Source: Prochilodus magdalenae
Taxonomy: Eukaryota > Chordata > Actinopteri > Characiformes > Prochilodontidae
Assembly: GCA_024036415.1 (NCBI GenBank)
Contig: JAMWET010005002.1
Span: 861,001 to 925,000 of the forward strand
Length of the DNA stretch: 64,000 nt
Direction of reading: 5' to 3'
The translations under genes and the position numbers were made by a program. Position 1 is the first letter of the stretch. Each line of letters starts with the position of its first letter. The notes under the pieces were generated by a model. That model did no database searches and was not told the DNA's origin. It saw nothing but the letters and a program-made list of their open reading frames with translations. Positions 60,201-64,000 of the stretch are shown in pieces.

Positions 60201-63200
60201 CAACTACAGAAATATTCAAAATATGACATTTCTTTGCAAAATGCCACTGTGAAATGTTAATCACTTGACTTCTGATACAGAGATGTGGTGTGTAAAGGAG
60301 ACTGGTTTATCTCGTTTCCTTTCCTTGTGTGCACCCAGCGGTGCGTAATGCAGCAGTACATACTGCAGCCGGTACTGTCTGTCTGTTCTTTATGCATGGC
60401 TAGCTGCTGTACTCAGATCATGTGTTTAATGGGATCATACCGCCTGTCCACTTATCATCCGAGCTGTCAGATCAGCCCCTGGGATGGCTTAGATGCTGTC
60501 ATGGTCCAAATATGGAGCACGGCTTCATTCTAATGCATAAAGTGAGGTGTGTCTTCAAGTCCTTTTTAAAAAGGGTTGTGAATGTAGTCTAGGAAGAATG
60601 TTCCCCTTACTGTAGGGCTGAGCAAAGAGACTTTAAACGGTGTCTTTAATTTCTATAACTTTTGCATCACCCTTATCCTTACCCCACTTTTAAACCAGTG
60701 CCTTGTGATTGGTAAGTTAGTGTAAAAACACTCCTCAAATCATGCTCCAAATTAGGCAAATATTATAAATATAAAACAGAAACAAACCACATATATCTGT
60801 ATTAGGGCTGACAACGTAAATTATTAATGCGACAATTCTGTTAATGCATTCTCCTGGTGTGACCCTGTGGACCATTCATAGTAGAGCTCCCCAGCCAGTA
60901 GCTAGAGGTGGGCAATACTACAATACTGTAATTTTTTGTTACTGTAATAAATGTTGTTATTGTGATAAACAATATGTGACATTAAGTATAGATATAATCT
61001 GCCCTGTTTAACCAGATTAAGTGCAGCACAGCATGTGCCAAAATATCTATAAATATTCTGATTTAATATTTTTGCCATATGGTCCACCTCTAATGGCATT
61101 TTTTTGCTATTATACAGCTTTTAACTGGCTTTTAAAAGAAACCCTATAGCATCTTGGGTACAGTAAAATGATGGATAAAACAAACAGCAGCCAACTGACA
61201 AAGCAAATGTAAATTTGGTATTTAGGAATTAATTTATCACCACTTTAAGGTCTTCAACTTGTAAAATGTTAGAATTAATAACCTGTATAAACATTATCAA
61301 TGCAGGATCATTAGGAACACTATGTTTTGTCTAAAAAGTCTGGTGAATACTCACTTGCTCTGATTTAGGACAACAAGAAGCTGAAGGTATATCATCTGTA
61401 TGATCATAGGGTAAACTGCAAGATGTGTCAAACTGGGAAAACCTTACTTAGCTGAGAAAGAGACAGATATTTATTTTATGAGTTTTATAAACCGGTATAG
61501 ACTGAGAGTCCCAATCAAAGGAAGCCACATAGAGTTCACACATACAAGTTTCATCTGCTTCCACAGAGCACAAGCCTGGAAATCACTTGTGGAAGAAAAA
61601 CGACCTGTAGAACTGTAGGAGAGGGCGCTTGCAAAACAAAAATGTCTGGCTGCATTTCAAAGTTGAGTCCTGCCATAGCCTGGCTTTTTGCTGGCTTAAA
61701 ATCACTCAGCTTAATCTATGCAGAACAACTCACAAACAAACAATCAGCCTTTGTTTATTTCACAATTTGTGCAGAGCTCCCATGTGTCATTCCTAGGTCT
61801 CAAATAAGCCCAGTAAGCAGGTAGTTAATAGCATAAAACTGAGCACAAACATAAAAATAGCATGCTATAAATTCACTCTGTCGCATACACATGTTAAACA
61901 CGCACATTTATTTTTAAAATAAATTGATTTTAACAATGCCAAGCTAAATAACAGGGCAACTTTGCACCATCATTTGTTTCTGGCTTGGAATGTTTTGGGT
62001 TTCTAAAAGTATTTCTGGCATTTCGAGAGCCATTCAAATGATCTGTAATGCGTGTCATGTAATTATGCTGAGTAACGACCGCTGAATTCTCTGAATTCCT
62101 AATTAGCGTACCACCCTGTGTTGAAGAATCAGACCAGCCAATTCAACATGTCAGGCACCACCTATGGTGAAATCAAAACAACAGGAGTGTGCAGTTATAG
62201 CTAAAGACTATTAGGCTGCTTGTTTGAGTGTGATGTTCAGCTCCACCCAGGCCTTGGTATTCAGCCACTCTGCCAAACCCAGAGAGGCCCAGTATCTTGC
62301 ATTCCTTCTCAATGTGAGACATTACAACTCTCACTTTGGCTTGACACACCTACACACAGGACTGGCATACATTTACAGGCACATGAATGGCACGTAGTCA
62401 CACACATCCTCTCACATGCTGATACACAAACTTTCTAACACATGCAGACAAACACAAGCAGGCAAGCAAATCAACATTTCATGTATGAATGGAATGTTCT
62501 AAGGTCACAACAGCTCAACGCTGCCTGAAGTGAATTCCTATCTTGCTCTGCTAACTATTTTCTTGATGGATTTCCCTCATACAGGCTTCCTGTTTATATA
62601 CACAAAGGGTTTCTTCTTCATATTAATGCCACTAAGGAGCTGTCAGTTTGTCCAGACTTTATTTCTTCAGGTTTATAACTACATAGTTATTAAGTTACTA
62701 ACTGCATAATAGCCCGGTGATATATTAGTATTATTCACATGCCTGTTTTTTATTTTAGGAAATATAACAAAAGCTGATAACTGCTCTTAAACACAGCCAT
62801 CATATCAGTTAGTAAAGCAATGTTTAACTACAAAAACTGCAGTCTGTTTCAAATCGGACCACATACATCTACACTCAGTGCCTTTTAGCTCTTTAAAATG
62901 GATATCAGTCACAAAATACAGTAGGTCTAGAATTTTATTTTATGCCTACCTATATAGAAACTCAGGAACACATGCAAAAGTATTGAATAATTTATAAAGA
63001 AATACATGAATATATCAGCATCTGTCGGCAGTTGCTAGCAGATATAAGATGTTTATGAACTACATGATAATATAAGACATAAGGGCACCCAAAGTATCGA
63101 CCATCTGTTCTTTTGTGTTATGAAGCATTATGACCAAGTAATGGAACTTCATTAGGCAGGGTATGATTAAGAACACTACATATCGGCTCTAAAGGATTCC

Positions 63201-64000
63201 CTTAAATTTAGGTAATAATTTTCAAAAAAAATTTTAAGTATATGTGACTGTATATATACTACATACGGTCCCTGACTAGCAGTAGAAGTTGGGGACATAA
63301 AAAATATACCTAAATAAGTCAAATAAATTAATTAAAGTTATAAGTAAAAGTTCTGTGAGTTATTCCAGGCATTCTAGTTATCATGAAACATTATTTTTGG
63401 ACAGTAGAGTTGAGAAGTTAAGTTAGTACCACACAGGTCTCCTTAATAGAAATTGTACTTTGATTATTTAACTCGAGTAGAAATACATAGAACTGATATA
63501 TACTTAATTAGTTCCTTTATTCAGGAATAATGGTTTAGAACATTGTTATAAATAGAATAATTCATCATATTACATTAAGTCAGAGGTTATTTGATGCTTA
63601 TGTATGTGCAGGTTTCCAATGTAACCCTCACATAAAGAGTTGTGACATTTTCATAATAATCTGCTTGTAAATGGGAAAATGGCCCTAATGGCCCTAGTGT
63701 AAAAAACAAAACAAACACATTTGCTTTTGTGTCAGTTGTCAAAGCCCTTTTTCTCCTTTAAAACCAACAGAACATGGATTCTGGCAGAATGAGTAATAAT
63801 CTCAGTAGAGTTCAAGCCATACATACATATAAGCAAACTCAATTACAAGCCTACTATATTACACACACACACATCAGATTAGAGAACACATTTTAAATTG
63901 GGGCCAAGATTCTTTGAAATCCAAGATAAGCTTGCACCAGAATGATGAGAAAAGAGTATACTGAGGAGGGGCAGTGGATGCAGTGTTAAGGCATTTGTAT
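57256..64000. other. non-coding stretch to the right edge
   Basis: No exon recognised on either strand; frames such as 57425-57700, 59463-59741 and 60285-60533 have no family motif. A small TA-flanked MITE is at 60903-61092. The segment 62030-62165 contains cttaattagc-like and tgtaattatgc words and looks single-copy. Confidence 0.5.
60903..61092. mobile_element. small TA-flanked MITE
   Basis: The left end tagaggtgggcaatact and the complement of the right end (tagaggtggaccatatgg) form a short inverted repeat bounding 190 bp. TA at both ends is compatible with a Tc1/mariner-type target. The interior is AT-rich and non-coding. Confidence 0.55.

Overview
The window is vertebrate nuclear DNA, almost certainly from a ray-finned fish. 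It has split coding sequence with GT-AG introns, many decayed Tc1/mariner, hAT-like and Harbinger-like transposon remains, tRNA-derived SINEs of a kind I associate with otophysan fishes (characins, catfish), microsatellites and two large tandem arrays. Nothing looks bacterial: no operons, no ribosome binding sites and no dense long ORFs. The species cannot be fixed from the sequence.

I recognise one protein-coding gene. It lies on the minus strand and is specc1 (cytospin-B; sperm antigen with calponin homology and coiled-coil domains 1). Six coding exons, at 28084-26508, 20742-20535, 18324-18251, 17901-17726, 4701-4517 and 1841-1741, join with matching splice phase into one open frame of about 773 codons. 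They encode the Ser/Thr-rich N-terminal region, the long central coiled coil and part of the proline/serine-rich linker. The exons for the extreme N terminus were not found and should lie at higher coordinates or beyond the window. The exons for the C-terminal calponin homology domain should lie to the left of position 1. The large first exon clearly matches SPECC1 rather than its paralogue SPECC1L. The last two exons nevertheless carry linker motifs I know from SPECC1L (TVKSLIKSFD and PAAAVSPIQ). A 48-nt phase-compatible candidate cassette exon sits at 11940-11987.

Layout, left to right. 1-4516: exon 1741-1841, an AT-rich conserved-looking stretch near 2.0 kb, a 27-bp minisatellite (2633-3191) and a Harbinger-like MITE (3291-3879). 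4517-17725: exon 4517-4701, then an intron with a 3-kb array of 50-bp satellite units (5011 to about 7995; near-perfect in 5011-6511, decayed after), two copies of a 0.2-kb MITE, and a Tc1-type deletion derivative. 17726-28084: four exons plus a Tc1 relic, a degenerate 33-bp minisatellite, two SINEs, a LINE 3' end and hAT/Tc1 fragments. 28085-64000: no convincing coding exon in 36 kb. This part is presumably the 5' intron or upstream region of specc1. It holds Tc1/mariner relics, dispersed repeats, a (GT)/(CA) pair, an unusual double palindrome at 45.5 kb and several AT-rich stretches that look like conserved non-coding DNA.

No new gene system is evident. The points most worth checking are the CCAAT-bearing satellite inside the intron, the candidate cassette exon, a possible intronic-polyadenylation isoform after the big exon, and the double palindrome.
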